Shown piece by piece: positions 44,772 through 54,900 of a stretch of DNA of 57,630 nt. Origin of the DNA: Paenalicyclobacillus cellulosilyticus (lineage in GTDB: Bacteria > Bacillota > Bacilli > Alicyclobacillales > Alicyclobacillaceae); assembly GCF_014647315.1 (NCBI RefSeq), contig NZ_BMOY01000016.1:1-57630 (forward strand), written 5' to 3'. Both the position numbers and the translations under genes were made by a program. The notes under the pieces were generated by a model. The model was not told where the DNA came from. It searched no databases and saw nothing but the letters and a program-made list of their open reading frames with translations. How positions within the stretch are numbered: position 1 is the stretch's first letter; each line of letters opens with the position of its first letter.

Positions 44772-46559
44772 ATGGTGGCCGTTCGGTCGATCCGTGTAAA
44801 GTTGGCGGTCGGGTCGCCGCAGTATCGCGATGTTCGGCGAGGTTTATGGAAGACGCACCAGGTGATGAACGACGGGGTACGGTATTACTGCGAATGGCTC
44901 GTGCTGATGCGCCAAGAACCTATTTTTGACGAAGACGAACATGGCTTGACCGTTGTGCGAAAATCCCGTGAGGAGATTCAGACGGAACTTTTAAAGCGAT
45001 TACGCAGACTGCAGCAAGCGCACAGTCATTCTGGAGATGCAGGGACGGATGAAGAACTGCTATCCCTGATGAGACAGTTGTACGAGCAAATTGTGCCGTC
45101 CAGTGTAGGGAAAAACGGAGATGCACAGATGTTATCAAGAAAATTTCTCAGTCCATTGACCGATCCGAATGCAGTGGGCGGGCTCGGCATCGCAAAGTCG
45201 GGCCGGAAACCTCGCTGGTTCCTAAAAAAACAGGCTGGTGATCCTACGTGGGAAGAGGATTATAAACGGGCGATACAACGGAAACAGGAGGACCCGACTC
45301 CGACGTTGTTGCTGGAGTTGCGGAGATTTGGTCTGCATCCATTGTTAGAACCCTTCACCGATACGGTGCAAGATGTCAACTGGACGCCTAAACGGAAAGG
45401 CCAGTTTGTTCGCACGTGGGATCGCGATATGTTTCAACAGGCCATCGAAAGGATGTTGTCTTGGGAGTCATGGAACCGGCGCGTGCAGGAAAGATTTGAA
45501 CAATTGGCAAGAGATGCGGAGAAGTTTTATCAGGAAAACTTCGCGTCGGATGATGCGTTTCTATCGCTCGCGGAGCGCTTGGAGGACGAATTGAAGCGGT
45601 CGTCTCACGGTTTTATAGCTGTAGCCGAAGGCGCGTTTCAAATCCGACCTCGGTCTGTACGCGGTTTTGGCCGCGTCGTGGAAGAGTGGCTTAAGCTGCC
45701 GGAAGACGCCCCGGTCTCTGAATACGAGGCTGTGATCAAGGCGGTTCAGGCTCGCTCAGGTCGGGATTTTGGTTCATATGAATTATTTACGAAACTGGCA
45801 AGACCAGAATACCGTCCGTTGTGGCGCGATGATCCGACAAAGCTCATAAGATACGCTCGTCTGCGCGCGCTGCAGCGAAAAGTGGCGGGAGCGAAGCAGT
45901 ACGCACGACTCACTTTACCGGATGCTGTGTACCATCCGATTTGGATTCGCTACGACGCGGAAGGCGGAAATATTCATGACTACGCGATCCGCACGCCCAT
46001 AGGCGGAGATCGCCGTTATTTCGTCACATTTTCTTCTCTCATTATGCCGAACGATCACGGCGGATGGGACGAACATCGCGACGTTCACGTTCCCATAGCA
46101 TTTTCAAGTCAGTGGGAACGTCTGCGTTTTGTGGAAGATAATGCAGAACTTTGTGTAGTCTATGTGGAACCCGGTGCAGGATCTCCGCTTCCTGCCGAGT
46201 TGGGCGGAGCCAAGATTCAATTTGACAGAAGACATCTCCAGCGTCGCCCAAATATGCTCAGTGCGGGAGGGTGCGGGCCCGTCTATCTTAACGTCAGTGT
46301 AGACGTGCAGCCGCAAGTACGACCGGACGTACAGGCTGTGCAGTTAACTAAAGTGGTGTCCGTTGGCAGGGAAACCGATCGTATTTTCTTGCGCCCTGAG
46401 AACCTGGTTAATTATTTGAAGTCTTCTTGTCGCGGTGAAAACAATAGTGCGTCACCTACCCTGCGCGTGATGGCTGTTGATCTGGGAATTCGCTCCAGTG
46501 CGGCGGTGGTGGTCTGCAGGGTAGACCCCCATGCCGCTGCGCGGCGCCACGAAGGATGA
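44772..46559 (+). pseudogene. cas12b: cas12b, N-terminal part (REC/WED and RuvC-I), interrupted by IS110 element
   Basis: First 584 codons of a type V-B effector nuclease, then 11 IS-encoded residues and a stop. The ATG at 44772 follows GAAAGGAGTG and gives MVAVRSIRVKL, the usual Cas12b start. Strong similarity, from memory, to the Alicyclobacillus protein: GLGIAKSGRKPRWF, TWDRDMFQQAIERMLSWESW, ELGGAKIQFDRR, VYLNVSVDVQ. RuvC-I is VMAVDLGIRSSA with the catalytic Asp at residue 570. The break comes 14 codons later, at 46520-46525. RuvC-II, RuvC-III and the Nuc region lie in the second part (48045-49673). As it stands, this product lacks a complete RuvC site and should not cut DNA, though it may still bind guide RNA (inference). 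Confidence 0.95.
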
Positions 46560-46745
46560 AAATGGGATTTGTCGAATGTTCATCAGCGGTGCTCAAGAAC
46601 AGAGAACGGGCTTACTTGGTGCTGTGAGCCCGCAGGGTAGACTGTTCTCGACGACCGATTGTACCACGAATTGTCGCTCCGGAGACGGAAGCACGCACGG
46701 TAGAGGAAGGTCGAGGGTCGTCGTCTTGGGCTCCTGAACATGAGG
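46560..46745 (+). ncRNA. Candidate IS110 bridge RNA in the left end
   Basis: Limits are approximate. An 8-bp hairpin (46608-46615 with 46624-46631) is followed by a target-like loop: GCAGGGTAGAC at 46632-46642 is identical over 11 nt to the cas12b-IS left junction (46516-46526). TGTTCTC at 46643-46649 is complementary (6 of 7) to the right target flank at 48078-48084. A second loop follows: CACGGTAGAG at 46696-46705 is identical to the right junction 48071-48080, and GGGTC at 46715-46719 is complementary to the IS start at 46524-46528. This order of left/right target guides and then left/right donor guides is the known plan of IS110 bridge RNAs. Confidence 0.8.
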
Positions 46746-46762
46746 CAGGAGGCGAAGCCGGG

Positions 46763-47989
46763 ATGCAGGTCGTATACGAGCGTTGCTGTGGCTTGGATAT
46801 TCACAAGCGTTCAGTCACCGCCTGTTCCCTCACCCCGGAGGGCAAGGCGATCCGGACGTTTGGCACGATGACCGAGGACTTGCTTGAACTGGCCGATTGG
46901 CTTCAAGACCAAGGCTGCAGCCACGTAGCTATGGAAAGTACCGGTTCATTCTGGAAACCCATCTACAATGTGCTCGAGGCGACGGGAGCTTTCACCCTTT
47001 TGGTGGTCAATGCCCAGCACATCAAGGCGGTCCCAGGACGCAAAACAGATGTCAGGGACGCCGAGTGGATCGCAGATCTCCTACGCCATGGCCTTCTGCA
47101 ACCCAGCTTCGTTCCAAGCCGGGAACAACGGGAGCTGCGTGAGTTGATTCGCTATCGTCAAGAGATTGTCGATGAGCGGGCGAGAGAAGTGAATCGGCTG
47201 CAGAAGGTACTGGAAGGCGCGAATATCAAGCTATCCTCAGTGGCAACGGACATTACCGGCAAATCAGGATGGTCCATCCTGAAAGCCTTGAGTCAAGGAG
47301 AAACCGATCCACAGGAGTTGGCTGCTATGGCCAAAGGTCGGATGAAGGCTAAGCATGACGAACTCAAGCGGGCTCTTCATGGTGTGATGGGGGACCACCA
47401 ACGGCTAATGCTTCGAGAACAGTTGCAGCACATTGAGGAGTTGGACAGGCGAATTGAGCGGCTTACCAAGGAAATTGGGGAGCGGATGCGCCCTTTTGAG
47501 GATGCGCTGGAGCGGCTGGATACGATCCCGGGTGTCGGACGGCGAATTGCGGAAGTGATCGTTGCCGAAACCGGTGCTGACATGTCCCAATTTCCTACCG
47601 CTGGCCATCTCGCCTCGTGGGCCGGCATGTGTCCAGGGAACCATGAGAGCGCAGGTAAGCGCAAGTCGGGACGAACTCGCAAGGGCAACGTTACGCTCAG
47701 ACGAGCTTTGGTAGAAGCCGCGCAAGCAGCAGGGCGAACGCGGGACACCTATCTGTCCGCTCAGTTCAAGCGCTTGGCACACCGACGGGGGAGCAAACGG
47801 GCAGCCGTCGCGGTCGGGCACACGATTTTGATCATTGCGTATCATCTGCTAAAGCGGCAAACGACTTACCAAGAACTGGGTCCCTTGTACTTCGAAGAGA
47901 AGCAGCGGGAGACGGCGGTCCGGAACAGTGTCAAACGTCTTGAGCGTCTCGGATATCAAGTCATACTTGAGCCGAGAATACCCGCGTAG
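46763..47989 (+). CDS. IS110-family transposase/recombinase (DEDD)
   Basis: 408-aa recombinase guided by a bridge RNA in this family. The N-terminal RuvC-like DEDD domain has the first Asp in CGLDIHKRS (residue 12), Glu in [10 protein letters not shown] and the last Asp pair in [17 protein letters not shown] coiled-coil region spans about residues 125-250. The C-terminal Tnp domain has [15 protein letters not shown] and the catalytic Ser in [20 protein letters not shown]. The ATG follows AGGAGG with rather long spacing. Frame intact, so the element may still be active. Confidence 0.95.
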   Translation: MQVVYERCCGLDIHKRSVTACSLTPEGKAIRTFGTMTEDLLELADWLQDQGCSHVAMESTGSFWKPIYNVLEATGAFTLLVVNAQHIKAVPGRKTDVRDAEWIADLLRHGLLQPSFVPSREQRELRELIRYRQEIVDERAREVNRLQKVLEGANIKLSSVATDITGKSGWSILKALSQGETDPQELAAMAKGRMKAKHDELKRALHGVMGDHQRLMLREQLQHIEELDRRIERLTKEIGERMRPFEDALERLDTIPGVGRRIAEVIVAETGADMSQFPTAGHLASWAGMCPGNHESAGKRKSGRTRKGNVTLRRALVEAAQAAGRTRDTYLSAQFKRLAHRRGSKRAAVAVGHTILIIAYHLLKRQTTYQELGPLYFEEKQRETAVRNSVKRLERLGYQVILEPRIPA

Positions 47990-48044
47990 GAATGGATAAT
48001 CTCCACCTTCTGGAAAGGCAATTCGTATTGCCTATAGGGGGTGG

Positions 48045-49673
48045 TTGTCTTGTCCCAAATTGTGGATTTTCACGGTAGAGCACAGGGACAACGTGACTAC
48101 ATCAGGTCCGCGCAAACCTACCATTTATCCCATCGCCGGCACCGATGAGTATGTGGCTGTCCAAGAGCGCGCGTTCCTTCTCAGGTTGCCGGGTGAGGGG
48201 AAGACTTCTGCCGCGGAAGACGCGTTTGGTCGTGTCCATGCGTTGCAAAGGCGGATTCGTCAGGGTATCCATGTACTGTCCCGATTTTTGCGGTTGAGCG
48301 AGCTGGCCGATCCGGAGGATCGCAAACGGGCGTTGGAGAGTCTTTCTAAAACCGTGGAGGGAACGCAGGATTGGACGAGCCTGTTTCGTGAGGAAATGGC
48401 TTCGCTACAGGATCGAGTCGGGGAAGAAGCCGCACTCTGGCGCGACCATGTCATCGAAGCGCATCGTCGGATGGAACGGTGGCTGGGCCAGGCAGTGCGC
48501 GAGTGGAAGGCAGTTCGCAAGCAGGCGGGCAAAGTGCCTGTGCGCCGGGGTGCGGGAGGCCTGTCCCTGCGGAGAATCCGTCAACTGGAACGCGATCGAA
48601 CGACGCTGATCTCCTGGTCGAATCACGCTCGTGAGCCGGGCCAGGTGGTTCGAATGGCGAGAGGAAGCCAAGTGGCGCAGCGGTTGACAGCTCGACTGAA
48701 CCACCTCAAGGAAGACCGGATCAAGAAGTTGGCGGACCTTTTGGTCATGACAGCCCTTGGCTACGTGTACGACGATACCCAACCGGCAGGAAATCGTTGG
48801 CATCGCCGTTATCCGCCATGTCATGTCATCCTCATGGAGGATTTATCGCGGTATCGTTTCCAAAGCGACAGACCGCCCTCTGAGAACAACCAACTGATGT
48901 CATGGAGCCACAGGGGGATTCTCCAAACGCTCAAGATGCAAGCAGACATCCATCAAATCATCGTCGGCACGGTATTCCCGGCCTTCTCGTCGCGGTTTGA
49001 TGCACAGACCGGGGCTCCGGGAGTGCGGTGTCGGCCTGTCACGAAGCAGGACATCGAAAAAGCCGCGCGGGGGGAAGGCTGGCTCGCGCCAGAACTGGAG
49101 AGGTTGAATTGGACACTCGAGAAGATGCGTCCCAATGACCTCGTCCCGACCGGAGACGGAGAGATCCTTGTGTCGCCCGCGAAGTGGGATCGCGCCAAAG
49201 GCGTCAAAGTGGTACACGCAGACCTCAACGCGGCGCAGAACCTCCAACGGCGTTTCTGGGGAGGCGACGAAGCGTCAACGTTCCGTGTGTCGTGCGACGT
49301 GGTCGACATGGATGGCAAGCGTTATGCAGTCCCGAAAACCGATTCATTCTTCAAGGTGTTTGGTATTGGGGTATTTGAAAGTACAGACGAGGAGGGGGTA
49401 TATCGCTGGGTGCCGGGACGAAAAATAGAGAAGAAAGGGTTGCGTCGTGGAAAACTTTCCGGGGAAGACGCAGACGAGAACGAGTGGCTTGAAGAAGCGC
49501 GCGAGCTGCAAGGCAAAGCAGTCACTCTCTTTCGGGATCCCAGCGGCCAAATTTATGGGGGAAGATGGCTGACCGCCAAGTTGTTCTGGGGATGGGTGGA
49601 ACGGCTCGTCGCCGCCCGTCTGCGAGATAGGTCTTGGGAGCCCGAAGCTGCTGTTTCCGAGCGAGGAAAGTGA
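48045..49673 (+). pseudogene. cas12b: cas12b, C-terminal part (RuvC-II, Nuc, RuvC-III)
   Basis: Continuation of cas12b from residue 584, giving 1,115 aa when joined. RuvC-II is HVILMEDLSRYRF, with Glu 838 in the joined protein, followed by DRPPSENNQLMSWSHRG. RuvC-III is VVHADLNAAQNLQRRFW, with Asp 966. The frame opens inside the IS right end at a TTG (48045) preceded by AGGGGGTGG. A separate 542-aa polypeptide with 10 foreign N-terminal residues is therefore possible. In the natural gene this segment has no start of its own. The stop lies 11 bp before the cas4-cas1 start. No other lesion is seen. Confidence 0.93.
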
Positions 49674-49684
49674 GGAAGTTCGGA

Positions 49685-51361
49685 ATGCCTATCCCGGTCC
49701 GCATGCTCAATGAGCTATTCTATTGCGAGCGTCTTTATCACCTCATGCACGTTCAAGGATTGTTTGAGGCAAACGCCGATACCGTGGAAGGTACGGCCCA
49801 GCATCAACGTGCGGAACGTCATCGGAGGCCGTCGGACGTAGGGGCGATTGAACCGTGGGTTAAAGCGCCTGAATCACTGCACCTCGGCGATGAAGAACTG
49901 GGGATTGTGGGGAAGTTGGATGCGGTTCGTTTGGACGAAGCAGGGGAATGGCAACCCGTCGAGGCGAAACACGCGTCCTCCCCCGCTGGGAGGCAGCCGT
50001 TCATCATTGGCAACTGGACGCTCTCGGGAGATGCGTGGCCCAACGATCAGATTCAATTGTGTGCGCAAGGCCTGCTGCTCCGCGCGAACGGTTTTCCGAG
50101 TACGTCCGGACAATTGTATTACCGTGGCAACCGGAAAAAGGTCATGGTGAAATTTACCAACGACCTGGTGGATGCCACCTTATGGTGCATTCGGCGTGCA
50201 CGTGAATTGGAAAGCCAGCCCATGCCACCGCCGTTGAAGGACTCTGACAAGTGCTTTCGATGTTCCCTCAATTCCGTTTGTCTGCCGGACGAGACAAACT
50301 TTCTGAACGCGACCGTCGATCGTGTCCGGAACATTGTTCCTCAACGTGATGATTTGGGAATCCTGTATGTTTCCGAACCGGGGACGCATTTGGGCAAGAA
50401 TGGGCATGAATTGGTACTGACCGCACCTGACGGGTCAAGAACGAACATTCCTCTGAAAGATCTGATTCATGTGGCGCTATTTGGTAACGTGCAGATCTCT
50501 ACGCAGTTGCTTCACGTTTTAATGGAGCAAGGCGTCACCGTCAGTTTTCTGACTTCGGGTGGAAGATTGGTTGGACAAGCTCACAACCTCATCACCAAAA
50601 ACACGCACGTCCGTCGCGCTCAGTTCTCTAAATTTGAGGATGAGTCGGTTCGTTTCAATTTGGCGCGTGCCATCGTGCGCGCGAAGATCCTCAATCAACG
50701 GACCTTATTGCGACGGAACGCCAGAGATCTGCAGAGCACGGTACTCAAGGAGCTTGGCGATCTTGCCCGTTCTGCAGAGATGGCGGAATCTCTTGCGTCA
50801 CTACGCGGAATCGAGGGGATGGCTGCGAAGATATACTTTACATGGTTTCCATCCATGCTTCGAACGGCGGAACTGGAACTCTCTGACGGAACGGTTGTGA
50901 TGAACGGCCGGAATCGACGCCCGCCTAAAGACCCTGTGAATGCGATGCTCTCCCTGGCATACAGTTTGCTGGTGCGCGACATGTCTACCGCGATCGCGGC
51001 TGTAGGCATGGACCCAATGCTTGGTTTTTATCATGCCCTTGAACCAGGTCGTCCTGCGTTGGCACTTGACCTCATGGAGCCGTTTCGTGCTATCATCGCC
51101 GATTCCGTTGTCATTCGCGCACTGAATACTCGCGAGATTCAATGGCAGGACTTTTACCTGGGTCCAGATTCGTGCAGTCTCAAGCCCGCAGCGCGTAAAC
51201 GGATGCTTCACGCCTATGAGAGGCGGATGAATGAAAAAGTCACCCACCCCGTTTTCGGGTACAAGGTATCATACCGGCGAATGCTGGAGTTGGAGAGTCG
51301 TATTCTCGCCCGATATCTCACTGGCGATTTGGCATCCTATACGCCCTTGGTGACAAGGTGA
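49685..51361 (+). CDS. cas4-cas1: Cas4-Cas1 fusion (spacer acquisition)
   Basis: 558-aa fusion typical of type V-B. Residues about 1-205 are Cas4: YCERLYHL supplies the first Cys, GKLDAV and PVEAKHAS the nuclease acidic/Lys residues, and CFRCSLNSVC the last Cys of the Fe-S cluster. From about 220 it is Cas1 integrase: LYVSEPGTHLGKNGHEL opening, Glu in LASLRGIEGMAAKIYF, His in GFYHALEPGRPALALDLMEPFR and the Asp in IIADSV. The ATG at 49685 has TGAGGA 8 bp upstream. It appears fully intact, so adaptation may still work with the effector split. Confidence 0.95.
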   Translation: MPIPVRMLNELFYCERLYHLMHVQGLFEANADTVEGTAQHQRAERHRRPSDVGAIEPWVKAPESLHLGDEELGIVGKLDAVRLDEAGEWQPVEAKHASSPAGRQPFIIGNWTLSGDAWPNDQIQLCAQGLLLRANGFPSTSGQLYYRGNRKKVMVKFTNDLVDATLWCIRRARELESQPMPPPLKDSDKCFRCSLNSVCLPDETNFLNATVDRVRNIVPQRDDLGILYVSEPGTHLGKNGHELVLTAPDGSRTNIPLKDLIHVALFGNVQISTQLLHVLMEQGVTVSFLTSGGRLVGQAHNLITKNTHVRRAQFSKFEDESVRFNLARAIVRAKILNQRTLLRRNARDLQSTVLKELGDLARSAEMAESLASLRGIEGMAAKIYFTWFPSMLRTAELELSDGTVVMNGRNRRPPKDPVNAMLSLAYSLLVRDMSTAIAAVGMDPMLGFYHALEPGRPALALDLMEPFRAIIADSVVIRALNTREIQWQDFYLGPDSCSLKPAARKRMLHAYERRMNEKVTHPVFGYKVSYRRMLELESRILARYLTGDLASYTPLVTR

Positions 51362-51365
51362 AAAT

Positions 51366-51659
51366 ATGCGGAGATATGTTTTGGTCAGTTATGACGTCAG
51401 CGATCCAAAACGATGGCGCCGGGTGTATAAAGTCATGCGGGGGTATGGCCAACATGTTCAGTATTCCGTGTTTTTGTGTCAACTGACGGACACGGAAGAG
51501 GCACGGTTACGCGAGACACTGTACGACCTCATTCATAAGGAAACCGATCAAGTCTTGTTTGCTCGCCTTGGCAGTGTGGAATCAGACGCGTTGGATCGTA
51601 ATCTCACCGTGATTGGTCGCGAATACGATCACCTTGATTTGAAGAAACTGATTTTTTAA
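51366..51659 (+). CDS. cas2: CRISPR-associated endoribonuclease-like Cas2
   Basis: 97-aa adaptation protein that forms the Cas1-Cas2 integrase. It opens MRRYVLVSYDVSDPKRWRRV (the VSYD...D strand with the conserved Asp). QYSVFLCQLTDTEEARL is the usual second strand, and it ends in DHLDLKKLIF. It starts 4 bp after the cas4-cas1 stop, in one operon with it. Intact. Confidence 0.95.
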   Translation: MRRYVLVSYDVSDPKRWRRVYKVMRGYGQHVQYSVFLCQLTDTEEARLRETLYDLIHKETDQVLFARLGSVESDALDRNLTVIGREYDHLDLKKLIF

Positions 51660-51669
51660 CAACGATAGC

Positions 51670-51698
51670 TTGCGTGCGTACCGGCTGAACGTTACAAT
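51670..51698 (+). promoter_or_regulatory. Promoter of the V-B tracrRNA
   Basis: TTGCGT and TACAAT are separated by exactly 17 bp, directly after the cas2 stop. Predicted transcription start at about 51705, just before the structured tracrRNA region. Confidence 0.75.
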
Positions 51699-51704
51699 AA
51701 AGGC

Positions 51705-51820
51705 AGCCGGATAGGCGAGCCGCGACCTATAGGGTCGTAGGCTGAGCGGGACTTTGTGCCGACGCCTCAGAGACGAGGCATGTCCCGCGCTTCGATCCCT
51801 TGTTCAGCGTTCCGGCTTAA
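51705..51820 (+). ncRNA. Type V-B tracrRNA
   Basis: Ends are approximate. Anti-repeat at 51790-51816 (CTTCGATCCCTTGTTCA, then CGTTCCG) is the reverse complement of the array-2 repeat with only two mismatches in 27 nt. Upstream structure: hairpin CGACC/GGTCG (51723-51737), a 7-bp stem GCGGGAC (51746-51752) with GTCCCGC (51782-51788) enclosing hairpin GCCTC/GAGGC (51764-51779). A single-stranded GTGCC at 51756-51760 can pair with GGCAC at the 3' end of the repeat, as in known Cas12b guide RNAs. A hairpin CAGGGC/GCCCTG at 51833-51848 may mark the 3' end but lacks a T-tract. Confidence 0.88.
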
Positions 51821-51999
51821 CGAGCGCCTCGTCAGGGCAAATGCCCTGGGAGGTGCTCGCATCTTTGTCGCGGTGCGGATCGATGGCTTTGTATGGAGAG
51901 GGAAGAGGGGTGTATTCCCATGACTCACCGACTTGGTCAACGGGATGCTCGAAAGAAGGGCCTCAAGCTTGTGCGGATTGGGCATTGCGAGCACCCGCT
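51821..51999 (+). promoter_or_regulatory. Leader of the V-B array
   Basis: 179 bp between the tracrRNA and the first repeat. No gene. No clear promoter was read by eye, so transcription could also come from the tracrRNA promoter. Confidence 0.5.
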
Positions 52000-54900
52000 G
52001 TCGGAACGATGAACAAGGGATCGAAGAAGTGGCACTGGATGATGGCGTTGTGCCAGGTCAGACCTACTATGTCGGAACGATGAACAAGGGATCGAAGAAG
52101 TGGCACGAGCTTGTCCACTTCAAGTGCTGTCTTGGGGATGCCCGGTCGGAACGATGAACAAGGGATCGAAGAAGTGGCACTTGCTGACAGACTTCCACAC
52201 ACGAGGATGAGAGCCAGTCGGAACGATGAACAAGGGATCGAAGAAGTGGCACTTCTTCCTCCTTTGCTGTTGGAGACGCTTCAGCCTCGTCGGAACGATG
52301 AACAAGGGATCGAAGAAGTGGCACTTCTTCCTCCTTTGCTGTTGGAGACGCTTCAGCCTCGTCGGAACGATGAACAAGGGATCGAAGAAGTGGCACTTCT
52401 TCCTCCTTTGCTGTTGGAGACGCTTCAGCCTCGTCGGAACGATGAACAAGGGATCGAAGAAGTGGCACACGGATGAATCAGAGCTTATCGAGGCCCAAGC
52501 GTGTCGGAACGATGAACAAGGGATCGAAGAAGTGGCACTAGATTCCTGGGGCCGCGCTTGCCGCGATGATTATGTCGGAACGATGAACAAGGGATCGAAG
52601 AAGTGGCACCAAGTCAGAGATGAACATTCGCCCACTCAAACCGCAGTCGGAACGATGAACAAGGGATCGAAGAAGTGGCACGCCAGGCCGTTGCCAAGGC
52701 TGTAGAGGCTGGGCAGGTCGGAACGATGAACAAGGGATCGAAGAAGTGGCACACACCAATGTTGGTTTGGCGGTTTATAACGGGGCCACGTCGGAACGAT
52801 GAACAAGGGATCGAAGAAGTGGCACTGTTCATATCCTGTCACACCACCACGAATTGCGGCCGTCGGAACGATGAACAAGGGATCGAAGAAGTGGCACCGG
52901 CCAAGAAACCACGCAGGGAAATGTACCGTCGTTGTCGGAACGATGAACAAGGGATCGAAGAAGTGGCACACCGGAGTTTAAGGAACGGGCTATGTTGGAT
53001 TTTGCGTCGGAACGATGAACAAGGGATCGAAGAAGTGGCACGCCTCTGTCTCCCGAGCGTCCTCGTCGTAGGTATTCGTCGGAACGATGAACAAGGGATC
53101 GAAGAAGTGGCACGTATTGAATGCTCCAGCCGCTGGATATGGGACTGGGTCGGAACGATGAACAAGGGATCGAAGAAGTGGCACCCTGGTCGTCTAGTTG
53201 GTCGTCCAAGTAAGACGGAAGTCGGAACGATGAACAAGGGATCGAAGAAGTGGCACGTAAGACCTGTGTTGAGATTCTGCCATTCCTCACGTCGGAACGA
53301 TGAACAAGGGATCGAAGAAGTGGCACATGGGGAGGCACCTCCCGCAGGTTTAAGATGATACATCAGTCGGAACGATGAACAAGGGATCGAAGAAGTGGCA
53401 CAAGCAAACGCAATGGACCGATGAACACCCGGTGCTGTCGGAACGATGAACAAGGGATCGAAGAAGTGGCACCCTCCAATTTGTCAAGAGGGGAACACCT
53501 GTTCGCCTCCGTCGGAACGATGAACAAGGGATCGAAGAAGTGGCACTAACATACCGCGTTTACTTTGTCAACTGGTGCCTAAGTCGGAACGATGAACAAG
53601 GGATCGAAGAAGTGGCACGCGAACGGAATTTTATCCGATTTGGTGAAGAGTGGTAGTCGGAACGATGAACAAGGGATCGAAGAAGTGGCACTGTGCGGAG
53701 AAGATCGATGTCCGCATGGCGATATTGGGTCGGAACGATGAACAAGGGATCGAAGAAGTGGCACAAGCAGGGGAAGGTCGTCAAAGTCGTACCAAAGGGG
53801 TCGGAACGATGAACAAGGGATCGAAGAAGTGGCACTTGTTCAAATATAGCACGCGGGTACACAACTCGTGGGTCGGAACGATGAACAAGGGATCGAAGAA
53901 GTGGCACTTGTTCAAATATAGCACGCGGGTACACAACTCGTGGGTCGGAACGATGAACAAGGGATCGAAGAAGTGGCACTTGTTCAAATATAGCACGCGG
54001 GTACACAACTCGTGGGTCGGAACGATGAACAAGGGATCGAAGAAGTGGCACTTGTTCAAATATAGCACGCGGGTACACAACTCGTGGGTCGGAACGATGA
54101 ACAAGGGATCGAAGAAGTGGCACTCTGAACAGCGGTCAGTGCTCAGATGGCCGGTGCCGTCGGAACGATGAACAAGGGATCGAAGAAGTGGCACTTCCGG
54201 GCCATGTGCGGCGAGATGACACGCGTCCGCGTCGGAACGATGAACAAGGGATCGAAGAAGTGGCACTATCGTGGGAGTTTGTATGAAGTAACACCCGCTT
54301 GTCGGAACGATGAACAAGGGATCGAAGAAGTGGCACCTCTAGCTTTCTCCGTTCCTCTTCTGTGCGCCTCTGTCGGAACGATGAACAAGGGATCGAAGAA
54401 GTGGCACTCGGGTATGGGGCTGCAAATCCCGAAACCGCAACGGTTGTCGGAACGATGAACAAGGGATCGAAGAAGTGGCACACGATGAGCCAATAGTACA
54501 TCACGCGACACCCCATGCGTCGGAACGATGAACAAGGGATCGAAGAAGTGGCACACCGAGGACGTGAACCGAGCAACGGCGCAGGCGCAGGAGTCGGAAC
54601 GATGAACAAGGGATCGAAGAAGTGGCACAGCCGCTCCTTCGCCGCCTGCAACCTATGCCATGCCGTCGGAACGATGAACAAGGGATCGAAGAAGTGGCAC
54701 AGCCAATCTCGTTGATTTTCGTCCCTGCTGGCAAGGTCGGAACGATGAACAAGGGATCGAAGAAGTGGCACTTTTGAGGAAAATCGACAAAACATATTGA
54801 CAGTGTAATGTCGGAACGATGAACAAGGGATCGAAGAAGTGGCACGTTATGGTCAATCGACATGCAGCGGAAACCCTTGGTGTCGGAACGATGAACAAGG

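Larger units (their letters stand above)
46520..48079 (+). mobile_element. IS110-family insertion sequence inside cas12b (1,554 bp)
   Basis: The boundaries can be read from the host gene. The hexamer GGTAGA occurs at 46520-46525 and again at 48074-48079; deleting one copy plus everything between removes 1,554 bp (518 codons) and rejoins VVVCRV to EHRDNV in frame. There are no terminal inverted repeats or longer target duplication, as is usual for IS110. The element carries one DEDD transposase gene, a 237-bp non-coding left end and an 84-bp non-coding right end containing a hairpin (GGCAAT/ATTGCC, about 48018-48032). The long left end fits the IS110 rather than the IS1111 group. Confidence 0.92.

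Noticed and set aside
46520..48079. Self-splicing intron or intein as explanation of the cas12b interruption
   Set aside because: The insert encodes a complete IS110 DEDD recombinase and carries stop codons in the cas12b frame; no intein motifs or group I/II core were recognised.
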